Positions 32,092-42,117 of a stretch of 45,000 nt of DNA are shown in pieces. Under the pieces are notes generated by a model. It was not told the DNA's origin. It made no database searches and saw only the letters and a program-made list of their open reading frames with translations. Every line of letters starts with the position of its first letter. Within the stretch, counting starts at the first letter, position 1. The position numbers were made by a program, and so were the translations under genes. This DNA comes from Bradyrhizobium nitroreducens (GTDB taxonomy: Bacteria > Pseudomonadota > Alphaproteobacteria > Rhizobiales > Xanthobacteraceae): positions 4,102,145-4,147,144 of the forward strand of contig NZ_LFJC01000003.1 of assembly GCF_002776695.1 (NCBI RefSeq). The letters run 5' to 3'.

Positions 32092-33066
32092 ATGGGGACG
32101 GTCCTAGATTCAGTCGGCAAGCTGATTGCCGCGTACCTCTCCAAGGAGGTGCCGGGCTACGAGCCGTTCACGCCGAGCGACCCGGAACATCTGCGCGGCG
32201 TCATCGAACCCGGCGACGTGCTGCTGGTCGAGGGCAACAACCGCATCTCCGGCATCATCAAATATCTGACGCAGTCGACCTGGTCGCATGCCGCGCTCTA
32301 TGTCGGGCCGGTCGAGGGCGCCGAGGAGCCCGACGGCGAGCCGCATGTGCTGATCGAGGCCAATATCGGCGAGGGCGTCACCTCGGCGCCGCTGTCGAAA
32401 TATTTCCCGTACCACACCCGCCTCTGCCGCCCGGTCGGGCTGTCCTATGAGGATCGCACCACGGTCTGCCGCTATGCGATCAACCGCATCGGCTTCGGCT
32501 ACGATACCAAGAACATCGTCGACCTCATGCGTTACCTGTTCCCACTGCCGATACCGCAGCGTTGGCGGCGGCGCATGATCGCAATCGGCTCGGGCGACCC
32601 GACCAAGATCATCTGCTCGGCGCTGATCGCGCAGGCCTTCGATGCGGTGCGCTATCCGATCCTGCCGAAGATCACCAAGGCCGGCAGCCGCGCCGCCCGC
32701 CGCGAGATCCTGCACATCCGCGATTCCTCGCTCTACATGCCCCGCGACTTCGACATCTCGCCCTATTTCGAAGTCGTCAAACCCACCATCGTGCACGGGT
32801 TCGACTACACAGCCTTGCACTGGGCCGACAAGCAGAAGCCGCTCGAGGAGGTAGCGGGCTCGTTCGGTGTGTTTCCAGAAACGTTCATGGCGCCGCCGCT
32901 CGTTCCTGAAGCGGTTGACCAAGAAGCGCCGGATGAGATTCCGGCTGAGCAAGTGAGTGCGCAGCCTGCGGTGGGCGGATGCGTCCCCGCACACGTCCCG
33001 CTGCTGAAGAAGCTCGCAATGTACCGCCCGAGGCGGCGTGGTCGCGCGCGCGAGAAAGCGGCGTAG
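32092..33066 (+). CDS. YiiX/YebB-like permuted NlpC/P60 cysteine hydrolase
   Basis: A 324-residue protein with a permuted papain-like (NlpC/P60 superfamily) domain. The catalytic His is H66 in YLTQSTWSHAALYVGPVEG and the catalytic Cys is C175 in KIICSALIAQAFDAVRYPIL, the order His-then-Cys typical of the YiiX/YebB and LRAT-like group. EPGDVLLVEGNNRISGIIKY precedes the His. A C-terminal ~80-residue tail ends in a basic stretch (RPRRRGRAREKAA). These enzymes act on lipids or amide bonds; the substrate here is not known. The ATG has a GGGGAG ribosome binding site. No signal peptide is evident. Confidence 0.82.
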   Translation: MGTVLDSVGKLIAAYLSKEVPGYEPFTPSDPEHLRGVIEPGDVLLVEGNNRISGIIKYLTQSTWSHAALYVGPVEGAEEPDGEPHVLIEANIGEGVTSAPLSKYFPYHTRLCRPVGLSYEDRTTVCRYAINRIGFGYDTKNIVDLMRYLFPLPIPQRWRRRMIAIGSGDPTKIICSALIAQAFDAVRYPILPKITKAGSRAARREILHIRDSSLYMPRDFDISPYFEVVKPTIVHGFDYTALHWADKQKPLEEVAGSFGVFPETFMAPPLVPEAVDQEAPDEIPAEQVSAQPAVGGCVPAHVPLLKKLAMYRPRRRGRAREKAA

Positions 33067-33140
33067 CCCCGCTATCGTCGCTTGCGAAAGCAGGGACGAC
33101 GGCAGTGAGCATGGCGAGATCTCGCCTCCACAGCCGTCTT

Positions 33141-33205
33141 GCGAGCGCAGCGAAGCAATCCAGAATCCCTCCGCGGAGGCCGTCTGGATTGCTTCGTCGC
33201 ATCAG
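33141..33205. repeat. Palindromic intergenic repeat
   Basis: Arms AGCGAAGCAATCCAGA and TCTGGATTGCTTCGTCGC surround a GC-rich centre (CTCCGCGGAG itself palindromic). The surrounding ~200-base gap between the hydrolase and csoR genes contains more repeat-like sequence (GCAGGGACGACG) and no gene. Confidence 0.85.
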
Positions 33206-33263
33206 CGCAAAATTGCTACGCAATCTTGTCGCGACCTTCTCGCAATGGCTGCGGAATATTGCC

Positions 33264-33539
33264 CTACCGCTCCGCCCGTCCGATCACCGCCATCAGCTCC
33301 GCGATCTTCGCGCGCTGATCGGCCTTGTCGCCGCTCGCGATCGCGTGCTCGACGCAATGGGCGACGTGGTCCTTCAGGATTTCCTCCTCGACCCGACGCA
33401 GCGCGGCACGCACCGCCGAGATCTGCGTCACGATGTCGATGCAGTAGCGGTCTTCCTCTACCATTTTCGAGAGGCCGCGAACCTGACCTTCGATCCGGCC
33501 GAGCCGTTTTCCGACAGATGCCTTGATGTCCTTGCGCAT
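33264..33539 (-). CDS. csoR: CsoR-family copper-sensing repressor
   Basis: A 91-residue DUF156 (CsoR/RcnR/FrmR) metal-sensitive repressor. The all-helical pattern GRIEGQVRGLSKMVEEDRYC and AVRAALRRVEEEILKDHV is typical. Copper ligands are in place: C33, H58 and C62 with the Cys-x24-His-x3-Cys spacing of CsoR; RcnR and FrmR would have a different first ligand arrangement. It is divergent from copA, with 63 bases between the starts holding a palindrome. In the family apo-CsoR represses and Cu(I) binding releases. Copper specificity is inferred from ligands and neighbour. Confidence 0.92.
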   Translation of the reverse strand: MRKDIKASVGKRLGRIEGQVRGLSKMVEEDRYCIDIVTQISAVRAALRRVEEEILKDHVAHCVEHAIASGDKADQRAKIAELMAVIGRAER

Positions 33540-33549
33540 GAGGTCTATA

Positions 33550-33564
33550 TACCCCTACCGGGTA
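33550..33564. promoter_or_regulatory. Putative CsoR operator in the csoR-copA divergent promoter
   Basis: Palindrome TACCCctaccGGGTA followed at once by an overlapping second GGGTA (ACGGGTA to 33570), located between the two start codons. The G/C-tract inverted repeat resembles known CsoR-type operators. Placement lets one site control both genes. Confidence 0.6.
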
Positions 33565-33602
33565 CGGGTAGCAAGACCACGGACAGGGGCCGGAGCAGGG
33601 AA

Positions 33603-36065
<2,463 letters not shown>

Positions 36066-36120
36066 GGGAGGCCAAATCCGTGTAAAACAGCCATTCGGCG
36101 ATATGGGCGGAGAGGACCCG

Positions 36121-36567
36121 ATGCAGCGAATTACGATCACGATCGAGGACGATCTCCTGGCGGAGATCGACGCGGCGGCGGAAGCACGCGGCTACCAGAA
36201 CCGCTCCGAGATCATCCGCGACCTCGCCCGCGCCGGGCTTCAGCAGTCCACCGAGGACACCGCGCAGACCGGGCAATGCGTCGCCGGCCTCGTCTATGTC
36301 TACGACCACGCCGCGCGCGATCTGTCGAAACGACTGGTGCAGGAATTCCACGGCCACCACGATCTCGCGCTGGCGACCCTGCACGTCCACCTCGACGACG
36401 ACAATTGCATGGAGATGACGGCGCTGCGCGGCTCGGCCGACGAGGTCAAGCATTTCGCCGACCACATCATCGCAGAGCGCGGCGTGCGCTACGGGCGCGT
36501 GGTGATGATCCCGACGGGGGACGGCAAGCCGGCGAAGGCGCGGAAGCACGGGCACCGGCACGGGTAG
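36121..36567 (+). CDS. nikR: Nickel-responsive regulator NikR
   Basis: Ribbon-helix-helix/ACT repressor of 148 residues. The DNA-binding part is MQRITITIEDDLLAEIDAAA with NRSEIIRDLARAGL. The high-affinity Ni(II) ligands are all present: H77, H88, H90 and C96 (EFHGHHDLALATLHVHLDDD then NC), aligning with H76, H87, H89 and C95 of E. coli NikR. The C-terminus adds a His/Lys/Arg tail (KPAKARKHGHRHG). It lies 55 bases after copA and may be read from the same transcript. The genes it controls (nik or hup) are not in the window and no obvious NikR palindrome flanks it. Confidence 0.95.
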   Translation: MQRITITIEDDLLAEIDAAAEARGYQNRSEIIRDLARAGLQQSTEDTAQTGQCVAGLVYVYDHAARDLSKRLVQEFHGHHDLALATLHVHLDDDNCMEMTALRGSADEVKHFADHIIAERGVRYGRVVMIPTGDGKPAKARKHGHRHG

Positions 36568-36601
36568 GCTACTCTAGGCGCGCGTAGCGGATCTTACCCT
36601 C

Positions 36602-36611
36602 CCCTGGAGGG
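36602..36611. repeat. Target site duplication, left copy
   Basis: CCCTGGAGGG directly beside the left IS end; identical to 37811-37820. A 10-bp duplication fits the ISAs1 family. Confidence 0.93.
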
Positions 36612-37810
36612 CAGGGCTATCGCATGTGACCGATAAGGCTGAGAAGGAATTCGTCTTCCCAGCCTGCTCGTTTGACCTTCTGTCGCATGGAGATGCGGGC
36701 GGGGTGGGCTCGAATGAGATTGATTGCAGCTCGCCGCAAGATCGCGAAGTTCTCGGGGCCGTTGTTTTTTCTGGTTCGGCAAGCGTCTTCGCCAAAGACG
36801 ACATCGAGCACCCAGTGCAACTGATTCTCGATGCTCCAATGGCCTCGGACGACCTGCAACAATCGTCTTGCGGGCAGGTATTTGGACAACAAGTAATATC
36901 GCACGGACGGCTTGCCGGCGGGTTTGCCATGCAGTCGTCGGCGCGAAGTGATGCGAGCCACGGCCGCCACTCCGGGAAAGCGGTTTGTCGTACCCAGACT
37001 GATGTTGCGCATGACGGTGGCGCGCCGGGATTCGCATCGATCGTGCGTGCTCGGCTCGCGTCGTTGAGCCACGCTGCGCTTGCCCGAGCGGGCAAAGCAG
37101 CGCTCGACCTCCGCGAACAGTTTGCTTTGATTTTCCTTGAGAGCCAGCACGTAGTGGGCGCCACGCTCGAGCACCTTCTTGGCGAAGGGACGATTGCAAT
37201 GCAGGGCGTCGGCAGTGACGATGCAGCCTTCGAGCGAAAGCATTTGCAGCACATCCAGGGCACCTTGGGCCTCGTTGCGGCCTGGCGCCTTGCATGCAGC
37301 CAGGGCCATGCGGGCTTCGGTCGCAAAGACATTGACCATGTGCAGTGGCGTGGCGCTGCGACCGCGTTCGTAGGCTCCTCGAACAGCTTTGCCATCGACT
37401 GCCACCACGCCGGTGAGCTTGATCCCGTTGGCCTCTGCGAATGCTGCCATAAAGCTTCGGAAGGCTTGTTCGAAAGCCCCCGGATCGAGCGCGTTGAAGA
37501 CCCGGCTGAACGTATCGTGACTGGGGATTCCGTGCTCCAACCGAAGGAATTGCCGCAACAGCTTTTCCTTGGACGACGCGAACACCTCCATATCCGTCGC
37601 GCCCTGTCCTCCGCACAACACCGTTGCCAGCGCGATGACGATGAGATCCAGCAGGTCGTGCAGTGCGTTGGGTGCACGCGGATCGGGCAACGTACTGAAG
37701 ATACTGCGAATCTTGCGCATAGGACCCCCACGCCGAATCGGGAGTCCTCTTCAGAATCCATATCGCTGGACCGCGCAATACCACCCTCAAAACCACATGC
37801 GATTCCCCTG
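36612..37810 (-). mobile_element. ISAs1-family insertion sequence, complete
   Basis: A 1199-bp element. Terminal inverted repeats: left CAGGGCTATCGCATGTGACC and right (read inward on the minus strand) CAGGGGAATCGCATGTGGTT, matching at CAGGG and ATCGCATGTG. A 10-bp direct repeat flanks both ends. One intact transposase gene fills almost the whole element. All this suggests recent, possibly still active, insertion. Confidence 0.94.
36617..37720 (-). CDS. ISAs1-family DDE transposase
   Basis: Full-length transposase of 367 residues: MRKIRSIFSTLPDPRAPNAL, then LIVIALATVLCGGQGATDME, SHDTFSRVFNALDPGAFEQA at the N-terminus, and a DDE catalytic core: first Asp in GVVAVDGKAVRGAYERG, second in CIVTADALHCNRPFAKKV, Glu in VRGHWSIENQLHWVLDVVFG. 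No frameshift or stop interrupts it. The stop codon lies inside the left terminal repeat; the start is ~90 bases from the right end. Confidence 0.96.
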   Translation of the reverse strand: MRKIRSIFSTLPDPRAPNALHDLLDLIVIALATVLCGGQGATDMEVFASSKEKLLRQFLRLEHGIPSHDTFSRVFNALDPGAFEQAFRSFMAAFAEANGIKLTGVVAVDGKAVRGAYERGRSATPLHMVNVFATEARMALAACKAPGRNEAQGALDVLQMLSLEGCIVTADALHCNRPFAKKVLERGAHYVLALKENQSKLFAEVERCFARSGKRSVAQRREPSTHDRCESRRATVMRNISLGTTNRFPGVAAVARITSRRRLHGKPAGKPSVRYYLLSKYLPARRLLQVVRGHWSIENQLHWVLDVVFGEDACRTRKNNGPENFAILRRAAINLIRAHPARISMRQKVKRAGWEDEFLLSLIGHMR

Positions 37811-37820
37811 CCCTGGAGGG
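37811..37820. repeat. Target site duplication, right copy
   Basis: CCCTGGAGGG, identical to 36602-36611, directly beside the right IS end. Confidence 0.93.
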
Positions 37821-37969
37821 GGAGGGTCGCTGTGCATGCAGCGAAGCGAAATGCGCAGCGGGGTGGGGTGATCTCTCCACGCGAAACACTGCCCGAGTGG
37901 AGAGATCACCCCACCCCGCTCGCGCTACGCGCGATCGACCCTCCCCCTCCAGGGGAGGGTAAGAGAGCC

Positions 37970-38512
37970 TCAATCAAACAAGCTCGGCGTGTGGTTCACC
38001 AGCGCGCCTTCGATCTCCAGCATCTTCAGCTTGGTCACCACGCCGCCGTTCGCGGAAAAGCCGCCGGGCTTGTTGCCGGCCCCGAGCACGCGGTGGCAGG
38101 GCACGACGATCGGGCACGGGTTGCGGCCGAGCGCCTGGCCGACATCGCGCGACAGCTGGACGCCGCCGAGCTGCTTGGCGATGTCGCCGTAGGTGATGGT
38201 CTTGCCCGGCGGAATCGCGCGGGCGATCGCGTAGACGCCGCGGTTGAACTCGGGCACGCCGTCGAGATCGAGCTCGATATCGGTGAGGTCATCAGGCTCG
38301 CCCGCGAGCAGCTTTGTCATGCGGTCAATCGCGTGCTGCACCTCAGGGGTGGGTTCGGCCTCGGTGGCCTCGGTGTGGCGCTGGCTGATGCGGGTGCGGA
38401 TTTTCTCTTCGCCACCCATCGGCAATTGCGTGCCGTTGATGCCGCGCGGCCCCCAGGCGATGCCGCAAAGGCCGATCCTGGTGTCGAACAGGGCAAAATG
38501 CTGGTCGGTCAT
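37970..38512 (-). CDS. Methylated-DNA-protein cysteine methyltransferase (Ogt/MGMT type)
   Basis: Suicide DNA-repair protein that removes O6-alkyl groups from guanine. The 180-residue protein has the active-site motif VPCHRVLGAGNKPGGFSANG with acceptor C139, the Asn/Arg helix (FNRGVYAIARAIPPGKTITY, GDIAKQLGG) and an N-terminal domain of normal size. It lacks the Ada metal-binding domain, so it is Ogt-like and constitutive in type. The start is ATG 38512 (MTDQHFALFD). It ends just beside the palindromic element that hosts the IS. Confidence 0.94.
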   Translation of the reverse strand: MTDQHFALFDTRIGLCGIAWGPRGINGTQLPMGGEEKIRTRISQRHTEATEAEPTPEVQHAIDRMTKLLAGEPDDLTDIELDLDGVPEFNRGVYAIARAIPPGKTITYGDIAKQLGGVQLSRDVGQALGRNPCPIVVPCHRVLGAGNKPGGFSANGGVVTKLKMLEIEGALVNHTPSLFD

Positions 38513-38652
38513 AGCGTGTTTCCCGCTTGCGTCCTTGTCGCATGCCCCCAATGTGATCTCGGCCGCAATCTAGGCTTGGAAATAGTTGCGATCCACCCGG
38601 TTTCCGGGAATCTTGCACAGGAGTTCCGCCTCCCCCTTATTGCGAGCCTTGA

Positions 38653-39471
38653 ATGCAAAGCCTCCACGTCAACGGTTACGACATGCCCTATCTCGACGTG
38701 GGCGAAGACCGGGGCCGGCCGCCGCTGGTCTGCGTGCACGGCTCCCTCAACGACTTCCGTGTCTGGGGCTGCGTGCTCGGCCCGCTGTCGCAGCGGCATC
38801 GGGTGGTCGCCGTCAGCCTTCGGCACTTCTTTCCGGAGAGATGGGACGGGGTCGGCAACACCTATTCGATTGCGCAGCACGTCCAGGACGTCATCGCCTT
38901 CATCGACAAGCTCGACCTCGGCCCCGTCGACCTGATGGGCCATTCCCGCGGCGGGCACGTCTGTTTTCGCGTCGCGCAAGCGCGCCCCGATCTGCTGCGC
39001 CGGCTGGTCCTGGCCGAGCCCGGCGGCGAGCTCGATGCCAGCCTCGATCCCGATTATGTCGGCGGCCCCTCGCCGCTCTTGGCGCGCTTCACCGCCTCGG
39101 CCGAGAAGATCGCGGCCGGCGACGTCGAGGGCGGGCTCGCCGTCTTCGTCGACACGCTGGAAGGCGCCGGCACCTGGCCGCGGCTGCCGGCGATGGTGAA
39201 GCAGAACCTGCGCGACAACGCCATGACGCTGATCGGCCAGGTCCGCGATAACCGTCCGCCGTTCTCGAAGGCGGATGCGGAGGCGATCAAGATGCCGACG
39301 CTGTTCATCCTGGGCGCGCGGACCAAGGGCCTCTTGCCGAAGGTGCTGCATGCGCTCGCTGCGCATGTGCCCTACTCGAAGACCGCTGTGATCCCGAACG
39401 CGACGCATCCGATGTTCGAGCAGGCGCCGCAGAAATACTCCGAAGTCGTCCTGGATTTTCTGGCGAGCTGA
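38653..39471 (+). CDS. Alpha/beta hydrolase (tandem paralogue 1)
   Basis: Cytoplasmic hydrolase of 272 residues. Oxyanion-hole motif PLVCVHGSLNDFRVWG, nucleophile S98 in DLMGHSRGGHVCFRVA, the acid in the LFILGARTKG region and catalytic His in IPNATHPMFEQAP. The SLRHFFPERWDGVG segment is shared with the next gene. This layout is that of epoxide hydrolase/haloperoxidase-like or meta-cleavage-type esterases; substrate unknown. The next gene starts three bases after its stop and is a clear paralogue. Confidence 0.9.
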   Translation: MQSLHVNGYDMPYLDVGEDRGRPPLVCVHGSLNDFRVWGCVLGPLSQRHRVVAVSLRHFFPERWDGVGNTYSIAQHVQDVIAFIDKLDLGPVDLMGHSRGGHVCFRVAQARPDLLRRLVLAEPGGELDASLDPDYVGGPSPLLARFTASAEKIAAGDVEGGLAVFVDTLEGAGTWPRLPAMVKQNLRDNAMTLIGQVRDNRPPFSKADAEAIKMPTLFILGARTKGLLPKVLHALAAHVPYSKTAVIPNATHPMFEQAPQKYSEVVLDFLAS

Positions 39472-39474
39472 CCA

Positions 39475-40287
39475 ATGCAAAGCTTTCGCGTCAACGGTTA
39501 CGACATGGCCTATCTCGAAGTCGGAGAGGGCCATCCGCTGGTCTGCGTGCACGGCACGCTCGGCGATTTCCGCACCTGGTATGCGGTGCTCGGTCCTCTG
39601 TCGAAGAGCCATCGCGTGATCTCGGTCAGCCTGCGGCATTTCTTTCCCGAGCATTGGGACGCCGTCGGCGACGACTACAAGATGGCGCAGCACGTCTCGG
39701 ATGTGATCGCCTTTCTCGAACAGATCCAGCCCGCGCCCGTCGACCTGATGGGTCATTCGCGCGGCGGCCACATCGCCTTTCGCGTGGCGCAGGCGCGGCC
39801 CGAGCTGTTGCGGAAACTGGTGCTGGCCGAACCCGGCGGCGATCTCGACGCATCCCTGCCGGTGCCCGAAGGCACCCCCGCGCATCCGCCGCTCGCCGCG
39901 CGCACGGCGCGCTCGGTCGAGATGATCCGCGCCGGCGACCTCGAAGGCGCGCTGCAGAATTTCTACGAGGGCATCGAGGGCGACGGCTCCTGGCGGCGCG
40001 TGCCCGCGGCGGCCAAGCAGCAACTGCGCGACAACGCGCTGACCTTCCTCGGCCAGATCAACGAGCAGCGCAGGCCTTACACGCTCAGCGACGCGCAGGC
40101 GATCCGGACGCCGACGCTGCTGATCGGCGGCGGAGCCACCACGGGCAGCCTGTCGGTGATGTGGCGCGTGCTCGCCGAGCATATCGCGGGAGCCAAGACG
40201 GCGGTGATCCCGAATGCCGGCCACTGGATGTTCGAGCAGGACCCGCTTGAGTTCGGCGAGGTGGTGCACAGGTTCCTGGCGAAGTAG
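39475..40287 (+). CDS. Alpha/beta hydrolase (tandem paralogue 2)
   Basis: A 270-residue paralogue of the gene just upstream, collinear over its whole length: VNGYDMAYLEVGEG, PLVCVHGTLGDFRTW, SLRHFFPEHWDAVGDDY, LMGHSRGGHIAFRVAQARPE (nucleophile S95) and IPNAGHWMFEQDP (His). Many blocks are identical to its neighbour, so a tandem gene duplication followed by divergence is evident. The two copies are co-directional with a 3-base gap, surely one transcript. Different lid residues (about 125-175) suggest altered substrate preference. Confidence 0.9.
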   Translation: MQSFRVNGYDMAYLEVGEGHPLVCVHGTLGDFRTWYAVLGPLSKSHRVISVSLRHFFPEHWDAVGDDYKMAQHVSDVIAFLEQIQPAPVDLMGHSRGGHIAFRVAQARPELLRKLVLAEPGGDLDASLPVPEGTPAHPPLAARTARSVEMIRAGDLEGALQNFYEGIEGDGSWRRVPAAAKQQLRDNALTFLGQINEQRRPYTLSDAQAIRTPTLLIGGGATTGSLSVMWRVLAEHIAGAKTAVIPNAGHWMFEQDPLEFGEVVHRFLAK

Positions 40288-40447
40288 CCACCCTCTGGTG
40301 GTGCTGGGGGCTGAACCAATTTTCGCGAAAACAACCCCATGCACAGTAGAAAGGCCCAGCGAAATCATTGACTTACCGGACCTGAAAAGGCCTCTCGCTC
40401 CACCCTCGGATACCGCTTGACGCGGCCTGCATCCGAAGCGTAGCGTC

Positions 40448-40467
40448 GAATACGGAATTCCGTATTC
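40448..40467. promoter_or_regulatory. Perfect 20-bp palindrome upstream of the GntR gene
   Basis: GAATACGGAATTCCGTATTC, an exact inverted repeat, ends 26 bases before the GTG start of the GntR-family regulator. Its position and symmetry fit an autoregulatory operator for a dimeric FCD-type regulator. The binding protein is inferred. Confidence 0.78.
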
Positions 40468-40493
40468 CCATTTATCTCTTCGGAGCTGCCGGC

Positions 40494-41168
40494 GTGATCC
40501 CTCTCGACCCGCTTCCGAATCTGATCGACCAGGTCTATGCGCGAATCCTGGAAGCGATCTCCGACCGCACGCTCCAGCCCGGGCAGCGCATCCGGCAGAA
40601 CGAACTCGCCGACAGGCTCGGCGTCTCGCGCCAGCCGGTGTCGCACGCGCTGCATCTGTTGCACCGGCAGGGTCTCGTCGCCGAGAGCGGCAAGCGCGGC
40701 TTCGAGGTCACCCAGCTCGATCCCGCACGCATCCGCCAGCTCTACGAGGTGCGCGGCGCGATCGATGCGCTGGCCGCACGGCTTGCCGCGGAGCGCGCCG
40801 CAAGCGACGCCGCAGGACGCGCGCGGCTCGACGCGGCGCTGACCGCCGGCGGCCACATCGACCGCACGACCACGCTGGCCGAGCTCATCGCGCTCGATGT
40901 CGATTTCCACCGCGCGATCTATCAGCTCGCCGGCAATCCCGCGATCGAGGAGACCATTGCGCCGCAATGGCCGCATATGCGGCGCTCGATGGCGACGGTG
41001 CTGTCGGAGCTCGACTACCGCAGCAGCGCCTGGGCCGAGCATGCCGATATCGCCGCGCACATTCTTGCTGGCAACGCGAAGGCCGCCGAACGCACTGCAT
41101 TGGCGCACGCGCAGACGGCGGGACGGATGACAGAGGAGAGATTGAGGGCGACGGAGGCGGCGGCGTAA
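40494..41168 (+). CDS. GntR-family (FadR/FCD subfamily) transcriptional regulator
   Basis: A 224-residue regulator. The winged HTH spans residues ~8-72 (LIDQVYARILEAISDRTLQP, RQNELADRLGVSRQPVSHAL, GKRGFEVTQLD). The FCD ligand-binding helical domain follows (about 80-215), with probable metal-binding His/Asp residues in LDVDFHRAIYQLAGN and WAEHADIAAHILAGN. Ligands of this subfamily are usually carboxylic acids or sugar acids. The start is GTG 40494 with GGAG eight bases upstream. The perfect palindrome just ahead is its likely operator. Downstream dioxygenase, oxidoreductase and solute-binding genes may be its targets. Confidence 0.93.
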   Translation: MIPLDPLPNLIDQVYARILEAISDRTLQPGQRIRQNELADRLGVSRQPVSHALHLLHRQGLVAESGKRGFEVTQLDPARIRQLYEVRGAIDALAARLAAERAASDAAGRARLDAALTAGGHIDRTTTLAELIALDVDFHRAIYQLAGNPAIEETIAPQWPHMRRSMATVLSELDYRSSAWAEHADIAAHILAGNAKAAERTALAHAQTAGRMTEERLRATEAAA

Positions 41169-41174
41169 CGCGCC

Positions 41175-41280
41175 GTCATTCCGGGGCGCGCCACTTCGCG
41201 CGAGCCCGGAATCCATCGTGCGACAGAGACTGCGGAGAAATGGATTCCGGGCTCGATGCTGCGCATCGCCCCGGAATGAC
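41175..41280. repeat. Palindromic intergenic repeat, family A copy 2 (106 bp)
   Basis: GTCATTCCGGGGCGCGCC at one end and CGCCCCGGAATGAC at the other, with internal GGAATCCATCG / TGGATTCC arms. Same family and same length as 21119-21224. It fills the gap between the GntR and PhyH genes. Confidence 0.92.
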
Positions 41281-41307
41281 AACAAAAATCAAACAGGAGG
41301 ACGACCC

Positions 41308-42108
41308 ATGAAACTGTCCCAGGAGCAATTGGAGTTCTTCCACCGCGAGGGCTGGCTGTTCCTGCCCGAGCTGTTCACCCTGGAGGAGGTCGACCTGCTC
41401 GCGCGCGAGGCGGTCGGCATCTACGACGCCAACCGGCCGGAGGTCTGGCGCGAGAAGAGCGGCGCGCCGCGCACGGCCTTTGCCGCGCATCTCTACAACG
41501 AGGCGTTCGGCATCCTCGGCGCACATCCGCGCATGATCGACCCGGTCGAGCAGGTGTTCGGCGAGCCGGTCTACATGCACCAGTTCAAGATCAACGCGAA
41601 ATCGGCCTTCACCGGCGACGTCTGGCAGTGGCACCAGGATTACGGCACCTGGAAGCGCGACGACGGCATGCCGGAGCCGCGGGCGATGAACATCGCGATC
41701 TTCCTCGACGAGGTGATGCCGATCAACGGCCCCCTGATGCTGGTGCCGCGCAGCCAGAACGCGGGCGATCTCGAAGCCTCGCACGACCTCGCCACCACAT
41801 CCTATCCGCTATGGACCTTGGACGAGGCCACCGTGACGCGCCTCGTCGCGCAGGGCGGCCTCGTCGCGCCGACCGGCAAGCCCGGCGGCATGCTGATGTT
41901 CCACGGCAATCTGGTGCACGGCTCGAGCGGTAACATCACGCCCTACCCGCGCAAGATCGTATATCTGACGCTGAACGCGGTCTCGAACTACATTCGCAAC
42001 CCCACGCGGCCGGAGTACATCGCCCACCGCGACTTTGCGCCGATCAAGACCGTGGACGACGACGCGCTGCTGCGGCTTGCGCGTGCGCCAAGGCAGGCGG
42101 CGGAGTAA
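41308..42108 (+). CDS. Phytanoyl-CoA dioxygenase (PhyH)-family oxygenase
   Basis: Fe(II)/2-oxoglutarate-dependent dioxygenase of 266 residues. Facial triad: H109 and D111 in VWQWHQDYGTW and the distal His probably H204 in MFHGNLVHGSSGN; an Arg for 2-oxoglutarate lies in PYPRKIVYL. The N-terminus MKLSQEQLEFFHREGWLFLP is the family hallmark. Layout resembles ectoine hydroxylase and bacterial small-molecule hydroxylases more than human PhyH. The ATG has a strong AGGAGG. It follows the GntR regulator on the same strand with a palindromic repeat in between; the substrate is unknown. Confidence 0.92.
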   Translation: MKLSQEQLEFFHREGWLFLPELFTLEEVDLLAREAVGIYDANRPEVWREKSGAPRTAFAAHLYNEAFGILGAHPRMIDPVEQVFGEPVYMHQFKINAKSAFTGDVWQWHQDYGTWKRDDGMPEPRAMNIAIFLDEVMPINGPLMLVPRSQNAGDLEASHDLATTSYPLWTLDEATVTRLVAQGGLVAPTGKPGGMLMFHGNLVHGSSGNITPYPRKIVYLTLNAVSNYIRNPTRPEYIAHRDFAPIKTVDDDALLRLARAPRQAAE

Positions 42109-42117
42109 ACAGGTCTC

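Larger units (their letters stand above)
36595..37961. repeat. Long palindromic element interrupted by an ISAs1-family IS
   Basis: Outer arms TACCCTCCCCTGGAGGG (36595-36611) and CCCTCCAGGGGAGGGTA (37945-37961) are perfect inverted repeats. Removing the IS and one target copy, the arms extend to 26 bp (to GGGTCG/CGACCC). A second inner inverted repeat (GCGGGGTGGGGTGATCTCTC, 37858-37880, with 37897-37919) forms a 23-bp hairpin. The intact element would be ~158 bp, a non-coding palindromic/MITE-like unit. It lies between nikR and the ogt-type gene. Confidence 0.9.

Noticed and set aside
36066..36120. Possible NikR operator upstream of nikR
   Set aside because: No GTATGA/TCATAC-type inverted repeat with suitable spacing is present in the gap.
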